A program made the translations under genes and the position numbers. The notes below the pieces were generated by a model that was not told the DNA's origin, ran no database searches, and saw only the letters and a program-made list of their open reading frames with translations. 64,000 nucleotides of DNA from Tigriopus japonicus (taxonomy: Eukaryota > Arthropoda > Copepoda > Harpacticoida > Harpacticidae), in assembly GCA_010645155.1 (NCBI GenBank), contig CM021316.1:4656644-4720643 (forward strand). The letters are read 5' to 3'. Below are positions 24,701-34,380 of the stretch, piece by piece. Position 1 is the stretch's first letter; each line of letters opens with the position of its first letter.

Positions 24701-27700
24701 GTCTCTGAGAAGGAAGGAGATGAATTTAATTGTATCCTCTATGGACACACTTATGTGCGGCCTGCATCTGGAGTTCCCGGGGACTGCTTCAAGCTTGGAC
24801 ATGAGAAAAACGCTCAAAATGAAGGGAACAAAGCCAATGCAAGTCCCAAGAAGGACAAGAAGTCATCGATCCGAACTGCATCCTCAAAAGTCAAAGACAC
24901 ACAATCTGTAAAGAATGCTGAAGGGAAACCCGACTCCTCCAAGGCCCAGAAACAAGCCACTACAAGTGCCTATGAGCTTTTGGGTAAAGGACTGTGCCGG
25001 GGTCCGAAATGGCAAGGACGATATTGGCCCAAGGCAACCGAAGCCCACTCTCTGTCGGAATGTGCGGCAGCATGCTCATCAGTGAACGGATGCACGGCAT
25101 TCGACGTCTCTCCCACACCAGAAAAGGAAGAAGTATGTTTTCTTTTCGGTCACAAAGACGTGAAACCTGCGTCAGGTCTCAAAGGACAATGCTACAAAAT
25201 GACTTCCGTAAATCATGACAAGTACAAATTGTCAAAAAAGAAGAAATCCAGAGAAGACAATCTTCCGCCGCGAAAAGCAGAAGGCGAGATCACTCTCCTC
25301 GGAAAGGGAGCTTGTCGAGGATCAGGTTGGCAAGATGGACGTTGGCCCAAACTTAAAGGTCCTCAAAGTGTGGATTCTTGTGGCAAAGTATGCCTTGCGA
25401 CTCAAGGCTGCACCGGATTCCATGCAGCTCCCGCTTCTGGCAAAAACATCGAGTGTATCCTTTTTGGCCATAAGAGCATTGTTCCTGCGTCTGGAGTGCC
25501 GGGCGATTGCTACATTGTGACTTTAAAAGAGGACCCCTCTAGTTTGAAGCCCCTTACCCATGAAAACAAGACCAGAGCCGACAAGAAGCAAGCGAAAAAC
25601 TCCCAAAAGAAGAGCCCCAAATCTAATCCTCCAAAAGTCATTGCTAACGACGACGACAGTGAAGACGATGAGGAATGGTTGATCGAACAACCTCCACCAG
25701 AGGTTCGATCTCGAGATCACATCAACACTATTTTAGGCCTTGATACCGGTGCGAACGAGGGACTGCATGAGAAAATTGAAGACACGCTAAAGCAATTGAA
25801 GAAGATTTACGAAAATTCTATCAAGCCATTGGAAACCACCTATAAATACCGAGAACTTAGCAATAGGCACTTTGGAGATCCAGAAATATTCAATAAGCCT
25901 TTGGTTGTGTTGATGGGGCCTTGGTCAGGAGGAAAATCTACCATGATCAATTATTTATTGGACACAGAATTTACCAAAAACGCCTTCAAAGCCAGTGAGT
26001 TGTAGAAAAAGGATTGGACTGTCCCAAAGACAGAATACTAACATAACTTTGTTTTCAGCTGCTGAACCCTCCAAAGGGTTCCATTTCAACATAGCAATGC
26101 ATGGTAATCAAGAGGAGGAAGTTGAAGGGACAGAACTGGCAGCCGAATGGACATTTTCCAGCTTGCAAAAGTTTGGCCAGGAATTCTTGAAGAAGCTCAA
26201 GGGACGAAAAATGCCAAGTAAACTTCTCGAAATGGTAAGAAAGGTGAACGGCAAATAAGTGCACGAGAGTCAACCAGAGTCTTTGCCTTGAGACTTGTGC
26301 TTGTCGGGTTAGTGGATGAAGCTGCATTAGAGACTTCTCCAGTAGCCTGTTAGGCATAAGATCATGGCTCATTCATCATGAACAAGTTGTCTGAAGGAAA
26401 ATGAAAGTTGCTCTTCTTGTCATCTTGCTATTCAATGTTTTGCAAGAATTTTATCGATTTACAGGCAACTTTCGCCGAGATTCCTGGTGTTTTGGAGACA
26501 GGATCAAAGAAAAGGATTGAGCGGAAATACTCCTTCAACGACGCATGCCAATGGTTCATTGATCATGCAGATCTGATCTTGTTGGTCTACGATTACGCCA
26601 AATTGGACATTGGGCCAGAGACCGAGGCTCTCTTAGATCAGCTCAAAGGCAGGGAGGCTCAAGTTAGAATTATCTTGAACAAAGCCGACGAGATCACTGC
26701 CGAGGAGCTTTTGAAAATCCAAAGCAGTTTGGTTTGGAATGTGTCACCCCTGATGGCCAGTGTGGAACCCCCTATCATGTATGCTGGATCGTTCTGGTCT
26801 CGGCCATACAAATCTGGGGCACCTAAGAAGTTGCTCCGTGCGCAAGAAAATGCCCTCCTGTCGGACATTAAAGAGGCCATCGATAAGCGAGTAGAGAATC
26901 GAATTGCCACTGCCCGGCGTTTTGCTGTAAGTTTCAACACAGTTTAGGGTTGTGGCCTTCAAATTAAAAACTTAACTCTCAAACATATGTGCCCTCAGGT
27001 TCGTGTTCGGAACCACGCCAAAATGGTCGATTGCTACTTGACCAACTATTTCAACCAGAAAGGATTCTTCTCCAACCAAGAAGCCATTGCTCAATCCATC
27101 ATTAATCATCCCGAAAAGTTCCATATCTACGAAGGAATCAGCACCATGACCAATATCTCTCGCTACGACCTTCCCGACCCAGAAACCTATCGTGTGTTCT
27201 TTAACTTGCATTCCTTGTACAATTTCCCTACCTTACAATCTACATGCACCTTCTTCAAAGGCTGCCCAATCAACAAATTGGACACGGCTATAGCTTACGA
27301 ACTTCCCGAGCTCTTGACCGCTTTCAAACGTCAAGCAAGTCCAACATCAAACGGTGGCAAAAACGCCTAAAAGCTATCATGAAGTTATCCACCAAAAGGT
27401 GCAAACACCTTATTATAATTACTGGAGACACTCCCCGCGGTGATAAAGTCCAAAAATGACGCACAAAATCAGAGTCTATTGTTGCAAACGGGGAAATCAA
27501 AGTCCCACTATTGTTCCCTTTATGTTCTTAATTCTAATACAATTAAATCCCTTAACTCAACGCACTGTTCCATTTCGTTAGATTAGTCACTAGCTGAACT
27601 AGAACTTCAACTCAAAAAAAAAAATGTAAGCATCAAGCCCAAACAGAAACCTATGAAGAGGGAGGTAAGATTTAAAAAAAACCGGCAATTTTTTCTATAG

Positions 27701-28813
27701 GTGGTATCGGTGGCAAATCGAAAAAAAAACGTCCTTGTGTGGCATAAATCTGTCCTTGCCAGAAATCTGTCTATCCACGCCTTAGAAAATCTGAGTGACC
27801 AAACGCATTTGGATGACTTTTGGCCAATCAGCCTGATTCTACTTAAGCTCTCTCCGATTGTCTCGCTCGTTTCCCCCGTTCACAGGAATGGCGTCCTACT
27901 TACATTGGGCGTGACTTCTTTCAACCACTCGTCGGTCTGCTCATCAAAGTCAATCTTGCAGGCTTGGCGCAAATCTCGAGCGGCCTCCACGAAATTGCCC
28001 AGCAGACGATGAGCGCGTCCTCGGTTCTTGTAGGCGGGGGCGCTATCCGGATTGAGCTCGATGGCTCGATCGCAATCCCGAATACACGCCTTGGGCTTCT
28101 TGAGTTTGAGGAAGCACGCGCCTCGCTTGGCAAACACGACGGCGTTGTGCGGGTTCAGAATGATGGCCTCGGTGAAGATTTCGATGGACTTGTTCCACTC
28201 GCCCTCGGAGAAAGCGGCTAAAGCCTCACTCCGTTTGTCGCTGAATTGCGTTTCCTCTTGTTCGGTCAATTCGCCCTTACCGGGATCGCCCATGGGTTGA
28301 GCCTCATCCTCATCCGGCTCTAAAGCAAACAAAGTAGCCAAACTATTAGTGAATCGCTCTCGTTTGTGGCTTCCCACCGAGCTGGCAAAAGAAAGGTTCG
28401 AAAATTTGCCCGCCAGACGAGCTGAGCCGCTTCACGAGGCTATTTATTGTATTCCGTGGGCCGGCCTCCTTACCTATGACACCCGTCATGTCGAGCTCGA
28501 CCTCGCTCTCGGGATCTTCTTGTTCCTCGAAATCGGGCTCATGTTCGTCGTCTTCCATGGGGGCCGTTTCGGGTTGTTGTTGTTGTTGGGCATCCTGGGA
28601 TTGGGCGTCCATGGGGGTGTGACTCCGATCCGAAGAGGTGGATTGGACCTTGGGCAGCACTGCCCCCAACGAGAGGAGATAATCGCGGAGAAAGCCCAGT
28701 TGCGGATCGTGCAGAATCTCGGGTTTGAGCTTGAGCGCCTCCACGAATTGACGCAATTGCTGGATTTGACCGCTCGAAAACGGAGAACACGACGACGACG
28801 ACGACGACGACAT
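18792..28813 (-). CDS. ST13: Hsc70-interacting protein Hip / ST13 co-chaperone
   Basis: The minus-strand CDS joins 28813-28474, 28319-27904 and 19325-18792: 429 residues, donors gtaagg and gtaagt, acceptors ag, introns phase 1 and phase 0. Residues 14-55 form the Hip N-terminal dimerisation domain ([19 protein letters not shown]...[10 protein letters not shown]). An acidic linker follows, then three TPRs at about 140-245 ([49 protein letters not shown]), a charged helix ([14 protein letters not shown] onward), and a Gly/Met/Pro region flanking an STI1/DP domain ([20 protein letters not shown]...[12 protein letters not shown]). Human ST13 has 369 residues. The family binds the Hsp70 ATPase domain through its TPRs and stabilises ADP-Hsp70 in the cytosol. 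Unlike human Hip, GMGGMP-type repeats also follow the STI1 domain. Intron 2 (8,578 bp) contains a whole gene on the other strand. Confidence 0.95.
19326..20670. other. ST13 intron 2, part 3' of the nested gene's promoter side
   Basis: Non-coding with respect to both genes as far as I can tell. It must hold the promoter and 5'UTR of the plus-strand nested gene, whose ATG is at 20671. No repeat or RNA gene was recognised. Confidence 0.5.
20671..27370 (+). CDS. SRL-like: Sarcalumenin-like dynamin/EHD-type GTPase with six PAN/Apple-like repeats
   Basis: The CDS joins 20671-20818, 20988-21236, 22890-23054, 23177-23647, 23718-24074, 24139-24480, 24555-25994, 26059-26234, 26465-26926 and 26999-27370 (1,393 residues; splice phases all agree). 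Residues 24-45 are a signal peptide ([14 protein letters not shown]...NASA). Six Cys-rich repeats (about 51-128, 350-428, 469-545, 585-655, 718-795, 824-905) share LGxGxCRGxxW....WP, paired Cys, [18 protein letters not shown] and GDCY. A Lys-rich linker spans 188-345; acidic stretches lie near 140, 430-460 and 945. Residues about 965-1393 match sarcalumenin: P-loop GPWSGGKST (1032-1040), [19 protein letters not shown] (1188-1191) and the helical C-terminus [10 protein letters not shown]...FFS. Vertebrate sarcalumenin is a Ca-binding sarcoplasmic-reticulum lumenal GTPase, so a lumenal ER/SR role is inferred. The switch II DTPG reads EIPG here. The gene sits antisense inside ST13 intron 2. Confidence 0.9.
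21237..22889 (+). other. Intron 2 of the sarcalumenin-like gene
   Basis: This 1.65-kb intron lies between the first repeat exon (donor gtacgt) and the acidic exon (acceptor ttgcag). Short open frames are present, but none is bounded by good splice sites in a compatible phase, and no repeat resembling the PAN units is present. Confidence 0.6.
27542..27547 (+). terminator. Possible poly(A) signal of the sarcalumenin-like gene (ATTAAA variant)
   Basis: An ATTAAA hexamer lies 172 bases after the stop codon, still inside ST13 intron 2 and 357 bases before the ST13 exon 2 donor on the opposite strand. No canonical AATAAA lies nearer. Confidence 0.35.
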
Positions 28814-29415
28814 GGTCACTGTATGAGTTTCTTTCGACAAACAAACAAACAAACAATTAAAAGGCCGCACCCAACCAATGGCGACGCGGGGAATCAAGCG
28901 AAACTTCCGCTCGAGTTGTTGGAAAGATGCAAGACAATAAAGGAGTGAATGAATGGGCGGGCCACGCGAGCGATGAAGGAAAAAAGGCGCAGAAACCGCA
29001 GTGTGTGCGAGCCAGCAAAGCAATTGATCGACCACAACACGCCACACAAGATCGGAAGGGAGGAAGACCCGATCGGGGATGTCGGACGATTGAGGAGGAA
29101 GAGTAACTAATGCCAAGCCAAGTTTCAATCAAATGATATTAGAAACGGGCGGGATGAGAAATTTCCAGAGGCAAGCGCATTCAGGCTTGCCAAAAAATGC
29201 CCACTATCTAGAAAAGACCCGCTCAGTCCTGATTTTTGAAATGCGATGGATGCCATCCATGATTTACTTCCTTGGTGTTAGTTCGGGTGGTTTGAACCCA
29301 AAATGATGGATAAGTAACATGCGGGAATCGATAAATAAGCGGTCAAGAAGTTTAAAGCTGACGGAAGTTAAGCCAACGCCACCCGATCTTGAGTCGACAT
29401 TTGGCAGCCCTGAGT
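28814..29415 (-). promoter_or_regulatory. ST13 5'UTR and promoter region
   Basis: Sequence immediately upstream of the ST13 ATG (28811-28813), ending at the target duplication of the large hAT-type element. The first 300 bases are less AT-rich than the surroundings, fitting a housekeeping promoter. No TATA box is evident. The assignment rests on position only. Confidence 0.4.
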
Positions 29416-30071
29416 GTCACAACCAGGGTTGCCGGGTCTTCGACGGCTCTTATCGCCAGATTTGCCACCGAAATTCGCCGGAATTCGCCATCTCATTTGA
29501 AAAATCGCCAGATTCTCGCCAAACTTCTTTTTACGAACAACCTTATGTACATAAATAGTCAATCACGCTGAAGTAATCTTTAAGGAATACCTCAAATGGT
29601 CAATTCTTCAGTTTTGTTTTTCAACTTTTATCTTTTGATACGCATTTTGTGACAAAAGTTCTCGAAGAAAAACGGAATGCCACCATATTGACTTTTTTCA
29701 TCAATCTTTATTTGTAGCACTTAGAACGCATTTTAATTAGTATTTTGTACTGATAGACCGAAAGGGCTCATAACCGAAACCGAAAGTTTCGGCCGAAAGA
29801 GGGCTCAACCGAAACCGAAAGCAGCTGACTACAAAATTGAATAAGTGCAAAATCAACCTTAAAAATTAAATTGCTCATGTGTGCGATGTTGGGTAGTCGC
29901 AAATTTTGAAAAAATCGGGAGACTTAAATTTCAGAGGTTTTTGGACGAAACATTTTTCGATTTTGTTGTCAAACTCCATCCTTATTAGAGCATGTCTGCT
30001 TTCGGTTTCGGTAGGCATAACCGAAACCGAAATCAAGATTTCGGCCGAAAGCGCTTTCGGTCCATCATTAG

Positions 30072-31279
30072 TAGGGCTGAATATTTTAGGTTAACTTTTT
30101 GGGCAAATTATGACATAATTAGGTTGCCCAAAACTACGTTTTAGGTTTTTTTTAGGTTGAATAGATTACACCTTTTACAGTGGCTTTTCAGACCAAATTT
30201 TGCCTTTTATCTATTGTTTTTCAGCACTTTACTCTTGGCAAGAGTATTGGGTCCTTTAAGGAGCAGCTGACTGGGAGGTCACAATACATAAGACTGGGAG
30301 GTCACCTTAGTAATACAGCTCCAGAAATTGCACCCTGACACAAACATGTGATCCATTTTCGAGCTTCTAAAGGTATATTGGACACATTAGAACAGAAATT
30401 TTGTGAATCAAAGCTCAAAGGTTGCACGTGTTTTCCATTTCACTGGTTGCGCTTGAAGGACTCAATAAGTAGTTGAGCAGAGACAAAGGCAATGAAAATT
30501 TTACTTGGCAGTGAGGGAAAATGCCAGTATAGAAAATTTTGTGCCAGTGAAATTTGTTAAGCGGCAGAATATGGCAGAAAGTGGCAAAAATGCGACCAAA
30601 AAACCCAGATCAAAAATTGTCGACCTAAAAAAGGAGATCGGCAATTTTTGACCTAAAATGAGACCGAAAATTGTCGACCTAAACACGGAGATCGGATTTT
30701 TTTTACCTTAAAACGAGTTCAGAAATTTTTGACTTTAAAACGAGTTCTGAAATATTTTACCTTAAAACGAGTTCAGAAAATTTTGACCTTAAAACGAGTT
30801 CAGAAATTTTTGACCTAAAAACAAGTTTAAAAAATTTTCGACTTAAAAAAAGAAATTGAAAATTTGCGCCCTAAAAACGAGATGAAATGACTGAAAACGA
30901 GACGAGAGAAAAATATGACTTCAAAAAATGACAGTGAGCGCCCTTAATTGGCAGTATGTCGGCCTGAAACCACCTGATAAAGCTAATTCGGTATGTTGAT
31001 CAGATGAAAAACCTTGTGGCTCCCACTCTTCTACTTTCTTCCTTTTTTTTGTTTTAAAGACACTGGGGTAATTTTCAAGTGGGCTTAGTCAAATGACTTT
31101 AGGGTGAGAAAAAAGTTAATTTTAGGTTGAAAACTTAGTTTTAGGTAAAAATTTCCTGAAAAATGCGAGAAAAAAGTTAATTTTAGGTTGGAAACTTATT
31201 TTTAGGTAAAAATTGCCCAAAAAAGGCGTTTTAGGTTAAAACCTAGGTTTTTATGTAAAACCTAAAATATTCAGCCCTA
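30072..31279. mobile_element. Element C: hAT-type non-autonomous element inserted in element B
   Basis: Terminal inverted repeats begin TAGGGCTGAATATTTTAGG and end with the inverse CCTAAAATATTCAGCCCTA. The flanking 8-bp duplication is ATCATTAG (30064-30071) / ATCATTGG (31280-31287), one mismatch. Length is 1,208 bp, no coding capacity, with an internal 27-bp tandem array. Confidence 0.78.
30606..30880. repeat. 27-bp minisatellite inside element C
   Basis: Units start with AAAACGAGTTCAGAAATTTT and recur exactly every 27 bases at 30710, 30737, 30764, 30791 and about 30818; more decayed units extend on both sides. Confidence 0.75.
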
Positions 31280-31889
31280 ATCATTGGTATTTTGTGAACA
31301 AAATTGAAATTTTATAGATGCTGAATAACAAAATCTTTTGCACTCTTTTCTGAAATGCTATGAAATTTATAACTCTTTGAAAGCACTTTTATTATTTGTG
31401 GTATTGCCCTTAAAAATACCAAAACGTAACGTGATCACTCAAATAGTAAAAAACACAGTTTTATACCAATAATATTGTTCATGCCCGGTATTTAGACCAT
31501 GTGATAATAAATTGACTAGTAAACCATAAAGAGGGCGTAACCAAAAGCAAACGGGGACAATTGCAAAACAATAGGATGCATAGTTTTGTGGGGTTAATTA
31601 ACCCCTCTTGAAATGCTCGACTGAGGTGCTTTGGCACCGTCATAAAAATATGATATTTCCTCGTTAATAAAAATTCCAATCAACATCACTGACTCATCAA
31701 GATAGGAGATCTTCCGATACATACAGTTGATTTAGGATTTCAACTGGTCAAAGCTCTCCCCCTTTAGTGAATGTCATCTAAAATATTTAATCCTTGGTTT
31801 TCAGTCAGAATGCCAGGCAAAATCATAAAGTGAGTATCAAAATTTGCCTGAGTTATCGCCAAAAATGGGCGATTTGCCACATTTTTTCC

Positions 31890-32059
31890 CCAAATTTCCC
31901 CGATTTCGCCTAATTTTCCGCCAAATTTCCCCGATTTCGCCTAATTTTTCGCCAAATTTCCCCGATTTCGCCTAATTTTTCGCCAAATTTCCCCGATTTC
32001 GCCTAATTTTTCGCCACATTTCCCCGATTTCGCCTAATTTTTCGCCAAATTTCCCCGAG
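31890..32059. repeat. 31-bp minisatellite inside element A
   Basis: Six near-identical units based on CAAATTTCCCCGATTTCGCC start at about 31891, 31922, 31953, 31984, 32015 and 32046. The corresponding place in the second copy of element A lacks the expansion. Confidence 0.8.
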
Positions 32060-32408
32060 TGATATCAAAATCGCCAGATTTATCGCCAGATCAGCTAATT
32101 TTGCCAGATTAGTTTTTCTATCGCGAGTCACGTTTCAAAATCGCCAGTTGGCAATCCTGGTCACAACACCAGTGTTGGGAAGCAGTGCTGCCATACGTTG
32201 GGCCTTCGAGCATTTTTTTGCGCCTTTTGGGGTACGCTTTGTGTGCTGTATAGGTACTTACGCCTTACGTTTTTTTGACGAAAATCTTGCGCTTTTAAGG
32301 TCCCAGGAAATATAACATTACTCGGAAGACTCATGAAGTTAGAGTCTTAAAGAATCATGTGAAATACCATCATTCAATGGTAAACAACTTTCAATTTTTA
32401 GTTTTACC

Positions 32409-33834
32409 TAGAGCTCTATATTAGAAAGAGTACAATCGTATCCAACGCCATCTAGTTGATTTGGCTCGCAACTGCTCGCCGTTCCTAAAACAATGCAAAA
32501 GTACCCTCTAAGCTAAAGTTCAAAACCTAAAAGACCAAGAGAAAAATGAATATCTCACCCCTCACTCTGATCAATGCTTTTCAGAGAAAACGTTCGCAAT
32601 CAGGGCTCCTACCATAAAAATGTGTCAGATAGAATATTAATAGAGAGGAGAATGTTGAGTTTTCCTTTCTTCACCTTTCAACCCTGAAATTTTGAGTCAA
32701 GTCCTCCTTGTTTGTTCACTGGGCTCAGTGTGAAGAGCGAGAGCGAGCGAGAGAGAGCGAGCGAGAGAGAGCGAGCAAGAGAGAGCGAGAGAGAGAGCGA
32801 GCGAGAGAGAGCGAGCGAGAGAGAGCGAGCGAGAGAGAGCGAGCGAGAGAGAGCGAGCGAGAGAGAGCGAGCGAGAGAGAGCGAGCGAGAGAGAGCGAGC
32901 GAGAGAGAGCGAGCGAGAGAGAGCGAGCGAGAGAGAGCGAGCGAGAGAGAGCGAGCGAGAGAGAGCGAGCGAGAGAGAGCGAGCGAGAGAGAGCGAGCGA
33001 GAGAGAGCGAGCGAGAGAGAGCGAGCGAGAGAGAGCGAGCGAGAGAGAGCGAGCGAGAGAGAGCGAGCGAGAGAGAGCGAGCGAGAGAGAGCGAGCGAGA
33101 GAGAGCGAGCGAGAGAGAGCGAGCGAGAGAGAGCGAGCGAGAGAGAGCGAGCGAGAGAGAGCGAGCGAGAGAGAGCGAGCGAGAGAGAGCGAGCGAGAGA
33201 GAGCGAGCGAGAGAGAGCGAGCGAGAGAGAGAAAGCTGGCCCGGCCCAGCAATCCTATCTGTTCCCTTCTTAACAATTGCCAGTGGGCAAGCTGGGCAAG
33301 CCATCTGAAGCTAGCAAGCATTTGACTGGACTCCCATGCTGGCCACCACCAGCTACTCCTGTGATCTTGCATCTAGGTGGGCAAGTTTAAATTGCAGTCA
33401 GGGGTGAAGTCAAGAGAGGAAGAAAATTCCCTGTGCTCTTTCTCAGCAATGACCATGACAGCCAAGCACAAGAGGGAAGAGAATTCAGCAACCCTGCAAT
33501 TTCATTTCCAATCACATTGTTGCCATCACCACTTTCATCAATATGTCCAAGGGGATAGATTTTCATTCTCTTAATGTCTTTTAAAGTTTTAAACCTAATT
33601 TTACAAGTAATGCAATCTTAACTCATTTGAAACACTAACAGTTCATTTTGGACCCTTTCATAAGGGTTCTAGGCCCCTTAGTTTCTCAAAAATTGCTATC
33701 TTGGTCTCATATTTTGGAAAATTTGTTTAGCTTAGAGGGTACTTTTGCATTGTTTTGGGAACGGCGAGCAGTTGCGAGCAGAATGAACTAGATGGCGTTG
33801 GATATGATTGTACACTTTCTAATATAGAGCTCTA
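32409..33834. mobile_element. Element F: hAT-type fold-back element with long inverted arms and a 14-bp minisatellite core
   Basis: Inverted arms of about 110 bp (32409-32517 and 33726-33834) begin TAGAGCTCTATATTAGAAAG and are flanked by an exact 8-bp duplication GTTTTACC (32401-32408, 33835-33842). The core is a 0.5-kb GA/GC-rich array plus about 490 bp of unique sequence. No credible protein is present. Confidence 0.8.
32738..33232. repeat. 14-bp minisatellite (GCGAGCGAGAGAGA)n, about 35 units
   Basis: Nearly perfect 14-bp periodicity over about 495 bases, with irregular units only near the left edge. The sequence contains no stop codon in several frames, so it yields spurious 200-residue Ser/Arg/Glu and Ser/Leu/Ala frames on both strands. 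Confidence 0.9.
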
Positions 33835-33932
33835 GTTTTACCAACAAATCGACAATTCTTTGAGTCTGAAACAAATTGATGTGTCCAAAAAAAAAATTGA
33901 GAATCCATTAGAGTTTGATGAAATGAATAGGG

Positions 33933-34380
33933 CAGGGGTCGGTCGGCAACATTTTTTGGGTTTAAACCCACTAAATTTAATTCGTTTAGTAGTGATGGAC
34001 CGAAAGGGCTCATTTTTGAAACCGAAAGTTTCGGCCGAAAGAGGGCTAAACCGAAACCGAAACCGAAAGCAGTGTTCACTGTTTACAAAATTGTTCAAAT
34101 GCAAAATCCGCCTTAAAAATTAGAATGTGTTCGATGTTGGGTAGTCGCAAATTTTGAAAAATCTTAAAACTTAAATTACAGAGGTTTTTGGACCAATTTT
34201 TTTTTCGATTTTGTTGTCAAACTCCATTTTATATAGTGCTTGTCTGCTTTCGGTTTCGGTAGGCATAACCGAAACCGAAACCGAAATTTCGGCCGTAATT
34301 TCGGCCAAAAGCGCTTTCGGTCCATCACTATCGTTTAGTCAGGGGCCCGGGGCGATCAAAGAAAGAGCTTTGGGGCCATG
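33933..34380. mobile_element. Element D copy 1 fragment (hAT-like end), split by element B copy 2
   Basis: It starts CAGGGGTCGGTCGGCAAC and continues, across the element B insertion, into CAGGGGCCC...GATCAAAG.AAGAGCTTTGGGGCC. The same order occurs at 40516-40640. Only one end is recognised; the other end and any target duplication were not found. Confidence 0.5.
33990..34330. mobile_element. Element B copy 2: intact 341-bp hAT-type MITE
   Basis: Perfect 17-bp terminal inverted repeats TAGTGATGGACCGAAAG ... CTTTCGGTCCATCACTA are flanked by an exact 8-bp duplication TCGTTTAG (33982-33989, 34331-34338). The interior is rich in CCGAAA and TTTCGG and is homologous to 29748-30063 plus 31280-31286. 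Confidence 0.88.

Larger units (their letters stand above)
29748..31286. mobile_element. Element B copy 1: hAT-type MITE inserted in element A, itself interrupted by element C
   Basis: The flanking duplication is exact: GTATTTTG at 29740-29747 and 31287-31294. Ends read TACTGATAGACCGAAAG on the left and, after removing element C, GGTCCATCATTG on the right. The interior has many CCGAAA/TTTCGG motifs that fold back. Without element C the copy is about 323 bp. An intact relative with perfect 17-bp ends is at 33990-34330. Confidence 0.78.
29424..32159. mobile_element. Element A: non-autonomous hAT-type transposon (2.7 kb, host of a nest)
   Basis: The termini are CAGGGTTGCC and its near inverse GGCAATCCTG, flanked by an exact 8-bp duplication GTCACAAC (29416-29423 and 32160-32167). 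An 8-bp duplication with CAG-type ends is the hAT signature. No transposase frame is present. Near its right end it carries a 31-bp tandem array. It contains element B, which contains element C. A second, inverted and partial copy is at 45053-46565. Confidence 0.8.

Noticed and set aside
28346..28948. 199-codon plus-strand frame opposite ST13 exon 1
   Set aside because: Antisense shadow of the ST13 exon and its 5' flank; no recognisable domain.
31890..32059. CRISPR-like array of regular repeats
   Set aside because: Direct 31-bp tandem units without unique spacers, inside a eukaryotic transposon.
32678..33372. Four overlapping open frames of about 200 residues (Ser/Arg/Glu-rich and Ser/Leu/Ala-rich) on both strands
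   Set aside because: They are by-products of the stop-free 14-bp minisatellite; no start context, splice sites or non-repetitive coding sequence.
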